A stretch of DNA of 64,000 nucleotides from Megamerina dolium (GCA_963854835.1 OY978525.1:21483253-21547252); one strand, 5' to 3'. Numbered from the stretch's first letter, positions 1-11,240 are shown. Program-made: numbers and translations. The notes: generated by a model not told the origin, from the sequence alone.

Positions 1-1856
1 TGGCGCAGTGTGAAAATCTGGTCGATGGTGGATTTACCAGGTCTGAAGCCACACTGATAAGGTCCAATCAGGTTGCTGAGCATAGGCTTCAATCTTTCAC
101 AGAGTACGCTCGATAGAACCTTGTACGCGATGCTCAGGAGACTTATTCCACGGTAGTTGGCGCAAATTGTGGGGTCTCCTTTTTTATGTACAGGACAGAG
201 AACACTGAGCCTCCAATCATCAGGCATGCTTTCATCCGACCATATTCTGCTTATGAGCTGGTGCATGCGGGTGAGCAGCTCATCGCCTCCGGTCTTAAAC
301 AACTCGGCAGGCAGGCCATCAGCACCTGCAGCTTTGTTGTTCTTCAGCCTTAAAATGGCCGTTTCAACCTCGTCATAGCCGGGTGGTGGAACATCAACAC
401 CATCATCTGTAATTGGGGTTATCGGGCATTCTCCTCCACTGGCGGAATTGTTCGTAGCATCGCCATTCAGTAACGTGGAGAAGTGTTCCCTCCATAGGCT
501 CAGTACACTCTGGACATCCGTAACCAGATTCCCATTTCCATCACGACAAGAAGAGGCTCCGGGATTTAAACCTCCACTCAGGCGCTTGATCTTTTCAAAG
601 AATTTTCGAGTCTCATTCTTGTCGGTACACATCTCTATCTCCTCACACTCGCGTCTTTCCAACTCCCTCTTCTTGCGCCTGAAAAGACGTCTCTCTGCAC
701 TCCTTTTCTCTCTATACCGCTCCTTAGCAGCTCGCGTTACGCCTGCACGCAGGGTTTTTCTGTAGGCGGCGTCTTTCTCTGCGGTAGCGTCGCGACACTC
801 CTGATCATACCACTCATTCCTCAGAGGCCGGTAGTAACCGATTACCTCCTCGGCAGCAGTAGTCATGGAGTGGGATATATGTGTCCACCGTGCGCATGTA
901 TCATCAAGTGGGGGAGTGTTCTGCATAAGCAGATCCGATAGTCGAGTGGAAAATGCATCTGCTGTCTCTAGTGATTGCAGCTTACTGACGTCGAGCTTTC
1001 TCTGTGTGGGACTTCTCTTGTTATTTGCGACACATAAGCGTGTGCGCACCTTAGCTGCAACAAGGTAGTGATCCGAGTCGATGTTGGCACCACGGATCGA
1101 TTTCACGTCCATCACACTGGAAGCATGCCTTCCGTCAATCAACACATGATCAATTTGGTTTCTTGTACGATGATCTGGAGACAGCCATGTCGCTTTGTGG
1201 ATGTCGAGATGCTGGAATCTGGTACCACCAATTACCATGTTTCGTGCTGCGGCGAAGTCAATCAGCCTCATTCCGTTATCGGAGGTGTTTTGGTGGAGGC
1301 TGAATTTTCCGACAGTTGGACCAAAGGTGCCTTCCTTGCCCACCCTGGCATTAAAGTCGCCAAGCACGATTTTGATATCGTGGCGGGGGCAGCGGTCATA
1401 AGCTTCTTCGAGGCGCTGAAAGAAGCTCTCCTTGGTCACATTGTCCTTCTCATCCGTCGGAGCGTGGGCACATATAAGGCTGATGTTGAAAAATTTTGCC
1501 TTGATGCGGATTGTGGCCAGCCGTTCATTCACAGGCGTGAACTGCGAGACAAGATGTCGTAGTCTCTTGCTGACCAAAAATCCACATCCTAATTCGTGCC
1601 TTTCAGCATGGCAACTGTAGTAGATGTCACAGGACGCTCTTTTGGAGCAGCCCTGTCCTGTCCATCGCATTTCCTGGAGAGCGGTGATGTCAGCTCTGTA
1701 TTTTTCGAGGACATCAACCAGCTGGATAGAGGCACCCTCCCTATAAAGGGATCGGACATTCCAGGTGCATATCCGTAAATCGTGGTCCTTTTTTCGTTTG
1801 CGGGGGTCATCAACAAAAACGGTAGTCCTTCTCCGAGGCATATTTGTTTTTTTCAT
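1..1856 (-). CDS. Non-LTR retrotransposon endonuclease-reverse transcriptase ORF, 5' part (runs off left edge)
   Basis: Reading the minus strand from ATG at 1856 gives about 618 codons with no stop down to base 1, so the ORF continues outside the window. A basic patch (PRKRKK, residues 18-23) precedes an APE-type endonuclease: TWNVR (about 31-35), LQEMRW with the catalytic Glu, GDFNARVG and SDHY. A Lys/Arg-rich linker follows, then the reverse transcriptase start: NNKAAGADGLPAEL, KKGDPTICANYRGISLL and GPYQCGFRPGKSTIDQ. The product would nick target DNA and prime reverse transcription there. An in-frame second ATG lies at 1841. The catalytic YxDD is beyond the edge. The lack of any stop contrasts with the decayed copy at 16788-18652 and suggests a young copy. 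The endonuclease resembles the RTE-like type common in insects; the clade is not certain. Confidence 0.9.
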   Translation of the reverse strand, partial: MKKTNMPRRRTTVFVDDPRKRKKDHDLRICTWNVRSLYREGASIQLVDVLEKYRADITALQEMRWTGQGCSKRASCDIYYSCHAERHELGCGFLVSKRLRHLVSQFTPVNERLATIRIKAKFFNISLICAHAPTDEKDNVTKESFFQRLEEAYDRCPRHDIKIVLGDFNARVGKEGTFGPTVGKFSLHQNTSDNGMRLIDFAAARNMVIGGTRFQHLDIHKATWLSPDHRTRNQIDHVLIDGRHASSVMDVKSIRGANIDSDHYLVAAKVRTRLCVANNKRSPTQRKLDVSKLQSLETADAFSTRLSDLLMQNTPPLDDTCARWTHISHSMTTAAEEVIGYYRPLRNEWYDQECRDATAEKDAAYRKTLRAGVTRAAKERYREKRSAERRLFRRKKRELERRECEEIEMCTDKNETRKFFEKIKRLSGGLNPGASSCRDGNGNLVTDVQSVLSLWREHFSTLLNGDATNNSASGGECPITPITDDGVDVPPPGYDEVETAILRLKNNKAAGADGLPAELFKTGGDELLTRMHQLISRIWSDESMPDDWRLSVLCPVHKKGDPTICANYRGISLLSIAYKVLSSVLCERLKPMLSNLIGPYQCGFRPGKSTIDQIFTLR

Positions 1857-1922
1857 TGGGGGGGTTTTTTATGTGGCGGGTCCCAAACCCAACGCACAAC
1901 CTCTAACCGAGGAGATTTTCGC
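1857..1922 (-). other. Short 5' leader of the LINE
   Basis: About 65 bases separate the LINE start codon from the beginning of the (TA)n tract. They include a C-run (a G-run on the plus strand) and GC-richer sequence unlike the flanks. A short leader fits a compact non-LTR element. The exact 5' end is inferred from where the microsatellite begins. Confidence 0.4.
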
Positions 1923-1939
1923 TATATATATATATATAT

Positions 1940-2005
1940 AAAAATGAACAGAGGTGGGTCATACATTTGACTGTTTTATGTATACCCTGGAAGAGGTGGG
2001 ATGTG

Positions 2006-2037
<32 letters not shown>

Positions 2038-2038
2038 A

Positions 2039-2110
<72 letters not shown>

Positions 2111-2124
2111 TTATATATATATAC

Positions 2125-2179
<55 letters not shown>

Positions 2180-2185
2180 CATCTA

Positions 2186-2247
<62 letters not shown>

Positions 2248-2317
2248 CACACAATCCACCTCTTCTAGGGTATACATAAAACAGTCAAATGTATGACCCA
2301 CCTCTGTTCATTTTTAT
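1940..2317. repeat. Fold-back palindrome 1 with (TA)n core
   Basis: The sequence at about 1940-2005 (aaaatgaacagaggtgggtc...) recurs as its reverse complement at about 2250-2317 with only a few mismatches over about 60 bases. The arms enclose roughly 240 bases of almost pure TA repeats. The whole could fold into one long hairpin. It could be a palindromic MITE or a template-switch or assembly product. All open frames inside are meaningless Tyr-Ile repeats. Confidence 0.85.
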
Positions 2318-2931
<614 letters not shown>

Positions 2932-3825
2932 TCTAAACACAACCGAAAACAATTTACCAAACCAATTTACCTATTATGTCTTGTTATCTTATTTCCCTCT
3001 AATTTGAGCATTGCTCTGCAAGATGTAATAAATCTAAGATAATAACAGCACTAATAAATTAAATTGCATTTATTTGTTGTAACCACTAACAATTTCTGCA
3101 ATCATATGTAATACATTTGTTAGTCAGTAGTGTTCACAGAGTGAAATTTTTGTTAGATTGAATTGAATGAAATTTAGCTTACTCGCTCATGTTATACGAT
3201 TTACGTGTATGTATTTATGTGCGACTAGTCGCATGTATTTCGTTAGTATATTTAGACAATACTGATACACATGTATGCGCGCTCTCATTTCACTCTAATG
3301 CAGAGAAAAACAAATTTCGGCCATGAATTCAACTGAAAATTATATTTTATATTCTCCGTACAGTGTGAATGTATTTAGTACAACCACACCACTGAATTAT
3401 CTTAGTGGTTTCAATATCACACATAAACACACTCGCATTGAATTTACTATTTAACATAATGAATATAAATCTACCTTTGAAATGGCCAGTTTAAGTTACA
3501 AAAATTTACTGAGAAATTGTATAATACTTGCATTTATTATTCCTAATAATCTGTACTTGGAAATATTTATTTCAAATCTAAAAAAAATATAAACTTGAGG
3601 AGACAAAATGCATTTGAATTTAAGGAAATATCTTATCTTTTCAGGCTCATATTCGGCTATCCTTTTGTCGAAATATATATTTATTAATTACACTATATTG
3701 CAGTTTTTGATAAATAAAGTGGATTTGGGTCTGATATTTGGTTAGCTTACCGTATGTACTTATCTTTGGTATTGCACTCTTGCCGTTCCAAATTCGTCGA
3801 AATGTAAAATAAGAAGGAAGTACAA
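2932..3825. other. AT-rich DNA without recognised features
   Basis: There are no supported coding frames, repeats or RNA genes. The only ORF of note (3647-3829 minus) has no recognisable motif. Confidence 0.6.
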
Positions 3826-4036
3826 GCATATATTGAGTTTGGTCAGACGTTTGTAACCATTTGAAAGAATCGCCAGAGATACAGACAAATCTATATAGAT
3901 TCCTGATCTGCGATATTGTCGATTTAAAACTGTCCGTCCATCTGTCTGTCTGTCACCTGGCTGCTACGCACTATAACTTGATAAAATGTTGCGATATTTC
4001 AACAAAATTTGGCACAAGCAAACAATAGACAAAGAG
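3826..4036 (+). mobile_element. Diverged DINE-like left-end fragment
   Basis: This matches the left end of the better copies: gtttggtcagacgtttgt, then agaatcgccagagata, a short gtccgtccatctgtctgtct core, cacctggctg and ttggcacaagcaaac. It lacks the terminal palindrome and all internal tandem units. It is the most diverged copy in the window. Confidence 0.75.
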
Positions 4037-4590
4037 TGTAAAAAAAGATCAGTCAACATAGTTTCTTCACACGGTATCGTCTAATATAAATGGGTTTCTT
4101 CCAATGTTATTCAAATTTAATGCATTCAACCATACTACAATACATACAATAAAAGAGAAGCTCGGCCAATTTTATTCATAGAAGATCACGTCATCTTATA
4201 TATGTGAGTCACAAATTCATGGTCATCTCGTTTCTTTCTCTTCCAAATTACATCATTTATAATATAATCTTACCCAACCAATTTATATTGTACTCATTGG
4301 GATTGTGACGGGCTTGATTTATTCCTTACACAACAGGAATTCATTATATCTTCGAATTCTTCTAATTTTAATTATCACTTCATATTTCATTTCAATGTAC
4401 ACAATACACAATAGCAATATGAAGGATAAATAATATGAAGCGATGTGAAAAGAAATTGTCTTTAATTAGTTTAAATAATTGAATAAACTTCTGAGAAATT
4501 ATATAATTTATTGAGATCGTATAGAAGGAAGAAAACTTAATAAAAGAAGAAATTTTCGAGAAAACCCGAAATAAATTAGTGTTGTGAGAA
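4037..4590. other. AT-rich DNA without recognised features
   Basis: No gene, repeat or conserved motif is visible. Confidence 0.55.
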
Positions 4591-4775
4591 TGGGTACCGT
4601 AGCTCAGTAGTTAGTGTGTTGGTTTCCTTACCTGTACGTCGTAGGTTTATTATTTCGTTCATTTATTTCGAAAAGATTTTTCTTTCAAACAATTTTCCAT
4701 GAAAAACCTTCAAAGGCTCGGTCAAAGGGACGTTCTCGGTATATAAGTGCCACATATTTATATTTTTTTAATAAA
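4591..4775 (+). mobile_element. tRNA-derived SINE, internally deleted copy
   Basis: The head is tRNA-like with an A-box (gtagctcagtagttagtgtg) and a weak B-box (gtcgtaggttt). The tail gaaaagatttttctttc...ggctcggtcaaagg...aagtgccacatatttat matches the SINE at 50711-51079 but lacks its middle third. It ends in a T-rich tail. RNA polymerase III transcription would start from the tRNA-like head. Confidence 0.75.
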
Positions 4776-4830
4776 GAATACATTCTCTTATTCTTCTTCT
4801 TAGTTTTTCTTCTCATTATGTTGTTGCGCT

Positions 4831-4922
4831 GTGGGTGCCGTAGCTCAGTGGTTAGTGTGTTCGCCTTCTGATCTGTAGGTCGTGGTTCAATCCCCGGCTT
4901 GGTGCTCTTTCCGGATATTTTG
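4831..4922 (+). mobile_element. tRNA-derived SINE head
   Basis: The head gggtgccgtagctcagtggt...ggtcgtggttcaatccccgg has good A- and B-boxes and is almost identical to the head at 50711. The SINE body is absent. The Harbinger-like MITE starts four bases later, so the copy is truncated or was disrupted by that insertion. It lacks a matching acceptor stem, so it is not a functional tRNA gene. Confidence 0.75.
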
Positions 4923-4925
4923 TTA

Positions 4926-5444
4926 TAGCCTAGACAGACGGCAGCCTAATTCCGGATTACCGGCGCACTCAATCCCAATAAAATATTAACCTGACAGACG
5001 GCAGTATTGCGGATTAACTAACCGGCTGATTGCTGTTTTATTAGGTCTGCTCACTTACATTACTATCACTATCAATTTCTGTCATCTGTCACTATAGATA
5101 TGAGAAAATCTACAAGAAGTACGTGAACTGAAAACTATCAGAAGCTTGTAAATTGACATTCACCGTTCGTAATTGACAGCTGGATTTATTTGTTCGCCAA
5201 CGTTTTTCATGTGGAAAACTGTTAACAATTGTTGAAAGTTTTTTGTTAGCGAACATAATATTTTGTAAGAAAGAAAAAAATTCACAATAGACAATTTTCA
5301 GCAGTGTTGCCATAGCAAATTGTCCTAATCCTCTTTTATTTTGAGAATTAACTCATAGAGTTTATGCAGATTAGCTGCAGTTAATGCCGAGTTAATTCGA
5401 ATTAACTTCGTAATCCGGAATTAGGCTGGCGTCTGTCTAGGCTA
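4926..5444. mobile_element. Harbinger-like MITE, copy 1 (519 bp)
   Basis: The left end tagcctagacagacggcagc is an inverted copy of the right end (ggctggcgtctgtctaggcta); the imperfect terminal inverted repeats extend about 34 bases to ccggatta. The trinucleotide TTA flanks both ends (4923-4925 and 5445-5447), which fits the TWA target duplication of PIF/Harbinger elements. There is no transposase ORF. A second TIR-like copy, gacagacggcagtattgcgg, lies inside near 4995. A second, inverted copy is at 24863-25346. Confidence 0.85.
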
Positions 5445-5589
5445 TTACGATATTTATTAGTTTGTGATTCTATCATATGTATTTGTTGTATGTACATATA
5501 TAAACCAAAATCAAATGAAATGCTAAACTGTCCTTTACAAGGTACATTCTACAAATAAAATACTATCAATACTAATATCACTATGGTGA

Positions 5590-5998
5590 AATATAGGTGT
5601 AGTAAAACGAAATCCATTATTTTTGCATTGAATTGAAGGTTTTATTTATTTAAACGGTTCCAAACGGGTTTTTGTGCAATGTTTAGCTCCTGGGCAATAA
5701 AAACAGTGCGTACATGACGGTCAGAATTGCCGATTTCCATTGTTTTATCGATAATTTCGACAAGTAGCCTACCAGAACGTGGTTCATCTTTGACATCAAA
5801 ATTACCGGAACGGAAACCACGAAACCAAAATTGCACGTGATTGGATGTTACAGTACCAGGACCATAAACACTATTCACATTTTCAGCCGTCTGGCTTGCG
5901 TTTTCGTCTTTATAGAAGAAAAACTGTAAAATATGGCGCATTTTCTCTTTACTGGTGTCCATTTTTGAAGCGTGCTTAAACAATACTGAGTCAAGCAA
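5590..5998 (-). pseudogene. Mariner transposase, N-terminal part, internally deleted
   Basis: The 5998-5642 frame contains a mariner N-terminus beginning MDTSKEKMRHILQFFF at about 5962, then SQTAENVNSVYGP, HVQFWFRGF, NFDVKDEPRSGR and IAQELNIAQ. These are the paired helix-turn-helix DNA-binding regions. After NRLNK the sequence jumps directly to the 3' end of the element (ataaaaccttcaattcaatg in minus orientation, matching the tail of the copy at 57470). The whole catalytic domain is therefore deleted. It belongs to the same family as 56590-57445. It cannot transpose itself but could bind transposon ends if expressed. Confidence 0.85.
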
Positions 5999-6208
5999 TC
6001 ACAAAACTGCCTAAAGACGTAATTCGAAATTTATTATGATGTAATATTTGATAATTATAAGAGTGGTATAAGAAGTGTAATTTCTTTTTGAAGCACAACG
6101 GTTTCGGTTCGTATATATTAGATCTGTGATTCAAGGCCCATATCTAATGAAGAGATATTTTCGAGAGAGTTTGGCATCCACATTAAATATGAAACAGGCT
6201 CTGAGTGA

Positions 6209-6280
6209 GTAAAGTAAAATATTAGGAAAATAGAATACTCCACTCATTTCTTGTACAAGAAATATTCCTTGCATTCTTTT
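6209..6280. other. Left half of a sequence split by DINE insertion
   Basis: The sequence gtaaagtaaaatatta...ttgtacaagaaatattcc, ending in a T-run, recurs uninterrupted at 11449-11520 and continues there into tcaaatagtcattagctgat. In this copy the continuation is found only after 9790. The interval between is two DINE-like elements. Confidence 0.85.
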
Positions 6281-7856
6281 TATACCCTGCATAATGCAAT
6301 ATGCATGGTATATTCATTTCGGTCAGATGTTTGTGTCCATTTGAAGGAATCTCCGGAGATATAGACATAGATATATATTCGTGATCAGCGTCGTCCGTCC
6401 GTCCGTCCGTCCGTCTGTCTGTCACCTGGCTGGTTCGCACGATAACTTGAGTAAAAATTGAGCTATTTCGACGAAATTTGGCACAAGTAACCTATGATCC
6501 AAGGGTACGGAGGGGATTGATATTGGGCACAATCGGTCAATAGCCACGCCCACACCAAGCATTCAAAGCGATAACCTCGGAATTTTCAAAATTTTTAACT
6601 TGCTATAACTCACATCATATACCACTTGGGACAACAATATTTTGCACTTAGATTTATATTATACCACTATATAACCTCGCCAAAAATGAGTGAGGCACGC
6701 CAACTTTTTAGCGTAGCTCCCCTACAAAGTGTCTGTACTTCTTTTAAATTGAAACTGCTGTAACTTCTACAATCTTCTGTCTAGAATAACCATTGACACT
6801 TAGATTAACATGGCAGAAAATCAGTGTGCCACGCCCACTCCTTTTTGGGTCTCCCATATAAAGTTGCGGAAATTAAAAAAAAATGTTACCGGTTATAACT
6901 TGCAAACTATTCACCGTAGAATAACGAGATTTAAGGTGTGGATTAGTATTGTACGAGCAACTAGGCTGACAGAAAAGGGGTGCGCCACGCCCACTGTTTA
7001 TCGTAGCTCCCATACAAATTTTAAATTGAAACAGTTGTAACTTCTACAATCTTCTGTCCAGAATAACCATAATTGACACTTAGATTAATATCGTAGTCGG
7101 AAATAATCCGGCAAAATATCAGCGTACCACGCCCACTTCTTATTGGGGCTTCCTACAAAGTTGAGGAAATTAAACAAACATTTTAACTGCCACAACTTAC
7201 AAACTATTCAACGTAGAACAACCAGATTTAAGGTGTGAATTAGTATTGTAAGAGCAAATATACCCACAAGATATGGGCCAGCCACGCCCATTGTTTATAG
7301 TGGCTCCCATACAGGATGACTGAATTTCTTTTAAATTGAGATAGCTGCAGCTTCTGCAATCTTCTGTCTAGAACAATCATAATTAATACTTAGGTTAATA
7401 TGGTAGTTGTACATAATCTAGCAAAAAATCAACATGCCACGCCCACTTCTTAATGGGGCTACCATACAAAGTTGCGAAAATTTTAAAAAATTTAAAACGC
7501 TATAACTTACGAACTATTCAACGTAGGACAAACAAATTTAAGGTGTGGATTAATATTGAAAAATTAATTGGATTTACATGAAAGAGGTAAGCCACGCCCA
7601 CTTTTTATATAGCTCCCATACTAAGCGTCGGAATTATCTTCAAAACCTCCTTTAAATTATTAGAACTCTCATAACATACAAATTACTTCATCAAAATCAA
7701 CCATATTTCGGGTGTAAATTATTAGTATATGCAAAAATTGTTTTTCAAAAAGTGGAAATAAAAGAAAAAGATGGATATTCGAGTAAACTTTTTATATATA
7801 AATCTACATATGCAGGGTATAATTTGGTCGGCCCCAGCCGACTGTAAGGAGATTTT
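6281..7856 (+). mobile_element. DINE-1/Helentron-like non-autonomous element, copy B
   Basis: The left end is the imperfect palindrome tataccctgcataatgcaat/atgcatggtata. It is followed by cggtcagatgtttgtgtcc, ctccggagatatagac, tgatcagcgtcg and a (GTCC)n/(GTCT)n core. The interior consists of diverged tandem units of about 290 bases, each with ccacgcccac and cccatacaaa motifs. The right end is acatatgcagggtataattt, then the hairpin gtcggccccagccgac and tgtaaggagattttt. Inverted ends, GTCY core, 3' hairpin and T-run insertion fit DINE-1/HINE rolling-circle elements. No protein is encoded. Copy C follows with no spacer. Confidence 0.85.
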
Positions 7857-9790
7857 TATACCCTGCATAATGCAATATGCATGGTATATTCATTTCGGTC
7901 AGATGTTTGTGTCCACTTGAAGGAATCTCCGGAGATATAGACATGGATATATATTCGTGATCAGCGTCGATTAAATTTTCGATTTAACGATGTCCGTCCG
8001 TCCGTCCGTCCGTCCGTCCGTCCGTCCGTCCGTCCGTCCGTCTGTCTGTCACCTGGCTGGTTCGCACGATAACTTGAGTAAATATTGAGCTATTTCGATG
8101 AAATTTGGCATAAGTAATCTATGATCCAAGGGTACGGAGGGGATTGATATTGGGCATGATCGGTCAATAACCACGCCCACACCAAGCATTCAAAGCGACT
8201 AACCTCGAAATTTTCAAAATCTTTAACTTGCTATAACTCACACAATATACCACTTGGGACAACAATATTTTGCACATAGAGTTATATTATACTACTATAT
8301 AACCTCACCAAAAGTGGATGAGCCACGCCTACTTTCTAGCGTAGCTCCCATACAAAGTGTCTGTACTTCTTTTAAATTGAAACTGCTGTAACTTCTTCAA
8401 TCTTCTGTCTACAATAACCATAATTGACACTTAGATTAACAAGGTAGTCAAAAATAATATGGCAGAAAATCAATGTGCCACGCCTACTCCTTTTTGGGTC
8501 TGCCATACAAAGTTGTGGAAAATAAAAAAAATGTTACCGGTTATAACTTGCAAACTATTCAGCGTAGAATAACGAAATTTAAGGTGTGGATTAGTATTGT
8601 AAGAGCAACTAGGCTCACAGAAAATGGGCGCACCACGCCCACTGTTTATCGTAGCCCCCATACAAATTTTAAATTGAAACAGCTGTAACTTCGGCAATCT
8701 TCTGTCTAGAATAACCATAATTGACACTTAAATTAATATCATAGTCGGAAATAATCTGGCGAAAAATCAGCGTACCACGCCCACTCCTTCATAAGTCTGC
8801 CATACAAAGTCAAGGGAATTAAACTAAAAATTTAAGCTCCATAACTTACAAACCATTTAGCGTAGGACAACGAGATTTAAGGTGTGGATTAGTATTGTAC
8901 GAGCAACTAGGGTCACAGAAAATGGGCGCACCACGCCCACTGTTGATAGTAGCCGCCATACAAAATGACCGAATTTCTTTTAAATTGAAACAGCTGTAAC
9001 TTCTGCAATCTTCTGGCTAGAATATCTATAATTGACGTTTAGATTAATATGGTAGAAATGGTATGGTCGGAAATAACCTGCAAAAAAATCAGTGTGCCAC
9101 GCGCACTCTTTCTTGGGGTACTCATACAAAGTTACGGAAATTAAAAAAAAGTTAACCATCATAACTTGCAAACTATTCAGCGCAGAACAACCAGATTTAA
9201 GATATAGAATAGTATTTTAAGAGCAACTAGACTCACAGGAAATGGACTGGCCACCCCCACTGTTTATAGTTGCCCCATACAAAATGACCGAATTTCTTTT
9301 AAATTGAAATAGCTGTAACTTCTGCATCCTTCTGTCTAGAACAATCATAATTAACACTTAGGTTAATATGGTAGTCGGAAATAATCTGGAAAAAAATCAG
9401 CGTACCACGCCCACTTCTTATTGGGGCTCCCATACAAAGTTGAGGAAATTAAACAAAAATGTTAACCACCATAACTTAGAAACTATTCAACGTAGGACAC
9501 CAAATTTAAGGTGTGGATTAACATTGAAAATTTAATTGGATTTACTAGAAAGTGGTAAGCCACGCCCACTTTTTATATAGCTCCCATACTAAGCCTCGGA
9601 ATTATCTTAAAATCCTTTTACTTCGTCAAAGCCAACCATATTTCGGGTGTAAATTAGTAGTATATGCAAAAATTGTTTCTTGAAAAGTGGAAATAAAAGA
9701 AAAGTTGGATATTCAAGTAAACTTTTTATATATAAATCTACATATGCAGGGTATAGTTTGGTCGGCCCCAGCCGACTGTAAGGAGATTTT
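7857..9790 (+). mobile_element. DINE-1/Helentron-like element, copy C (tandem with B)
   Basis: It has the same left palindrome, a longer (GTCC)n core at about 7990-8050, several tandem internal units and the same right hairpin and tgtaaggagattttt end as copy B. It starts exactly where copy B ends, so the two form a head-to-tail dimer. The right flank rejoins the sequence interrupted at 6280. Confidence 0.85.
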
Positions 9791-9887
9791 TTTCTATTCA
9801 AATAGCCTTTAGTTGATATTCAGGCCTATCATAAACAAATTTCCCCGTAATATTTTTCACATTTCATCAATCTAAAATGTATAGCTA
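9791..9887. other. Right half of the sequence split by the B/C insertion
   Basis: The stretch tcaaatagcctttagttgat followed by attcaggcctatcataaaca matches 11513-11565, where it directly follows the left-flank sequence. The join marks the insertion point within a run of T. Confidence 0.85.
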
Positions 9888-11106
9888 ATAATGGACAAAT
9901 TTTCGCACGAAAATTTGTTAACGGTACGAAAGTATACTATTGTTTATGTATTGTATTCACTGCGAATATATTTTTTGTCTCGTCAACCTTTTGTCAATCC
10001 GCAGGTAGAAAAAATAAATTGATAATTTGCCTAGTATCCTTTAGCATTGGGTTGTTTTTTAATGTTTATTAGGTATATGAGCACATCTAAGCAATATCGT
10101 AGTTTAGCGGATCGTGGGTGAGAATTTGCGCTGCTACTCATCAGTAATAATTTTGACATCATAGTGAATGGTAAAAGTTCTTTACTAGTGCTAGACAATT
10201 TTTGTGCATAAAAAGAAAGTTTTTAAAATCGAAATTTTGAATTAAATATTTGTAAACATTTGAAAGTGGTAAGTTTATTTTAGTTTAAGGAAATGTGCTG
10301 ATAATGGACAAATTTTCGCACGAAAATTTTTAACGGTACGAAACTATACTATTGTTTATGTATTGTGTTCACTGCGAATATATTTTTTGTCTCGTCAACC
10401 TTTAGTCAATCCGCAGGTAGAAAAAAAAAATTGATAATTTGCCTAGTATCCTTTAGCATTGGGTTGTTTTTTAATGTTTATTAGGTATATGAGCACATCT
10501 AAGCAATATCGTAGTTTAGCGGATCGTGGGTGAGAATTTGCGCTGCTACTCATCAGTAATAATTTTGACATCATAGTGAATGGTAAAAGTTCTTTACTAG
10601 TGCTAGACAATTTTTGTGCATAAAAAGAAAGTTTTTAAAATCGAAATTTTGAATTAAATATTTGTAAACATTTGAAAGTGGTAAGTTTATTTTAGTTTAA
10701 GGAAATGTGCTGAAAATGGACAAATTTTCGCACGAAAATTTTTAACGGTACGAAACTATACCATTGTTTATGTATTGTGTTCACTGCGAATATATTTTTT
10801 GTCTCGTCGACCTTTTGTCAATCCGCAGGTAGAAAAAAAAATTGATAATTTGCCTAGTATCCTTTAGCATTGGGTTGTTTTTTTAATGTTTATTAGGTAT
10901 ATGAGCACATGTAAGCAATATCGTGGTTTAGCTGATCGTGGGTCAGAATTTATGCTGCTACTCGTCAGTAATAATTTTGACATCATAGCGAATGGTAAAA
11001 GTTGTTATTAGTGCTCGACATTTTTTGTGCATAAAAAGAAAGTTTTTAAAATCGATATTTTAAATTAAATATTTGCTAATATTTGCAAGTGGTAAGTGGT
11101 TAATAA
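9888..11106 (+). repeat. Tandem array of three ~412-bp units
   Basis: The marker atggacaaattttcgcacga occurs at about 9891, 10304 and 10716, giving a period of 412-413 bases. Units 1 and 2 are nearly identical. Unit 3 has scattered substitutions and ends at about 11100. Each unit contains the palindrome aaattttcgcacgaaaattt and the run cactgcgaatatattttttg. No coding capacity is seen. A degenerate fourth unit follows at 11449-11893. Confidence 0.9.
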
Positions 11107-11240
11107 AAATTCAATATACATCTAGGTATAACTGGAAATACAGGGTAGGCATTTAAAGTGGAAGTATTAAAAAAAAAAAACACATATTTTGGTGTTCATG
11201 TGAAAAATCATTTATTTTAGTTTAAGGGTGTTTGTTCCAA

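Noticed and set aside
1068..1562. 164-codon plus-strand frame
   Set aside because: It is the antisense shadow of the LINE endonuclease ORF.
4831..4905. Possible functional tRNA gene
   Set aside because: A- and B-boxes exist but the acceptor stem does not pair, and the same head occurs attached to a SINE body at 50711.
8000..8045. CRISPR-like array in the GTCC tract
   Set aside because: It is a tetranucleotide microsatellite without spacers, in a eukaryotic repeat element.
8470..8727. A recurrent ~85-codon frame (MSIMVILDRRLPKLQLFQFK...) seen in several DINE copies (also near 35650, 37543 and 60424)
   Set aside because: It recurs because the DNA units are similar. Several copies break it, no domain is recognised and both strands of the unit give frames of similar length.
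9888..11106. The 412-bp units as LTRs of a retroelement
   Set aside because: They lack TG...CA ends, a primer-binding site and internal coding sequence, and they are directly tandem.
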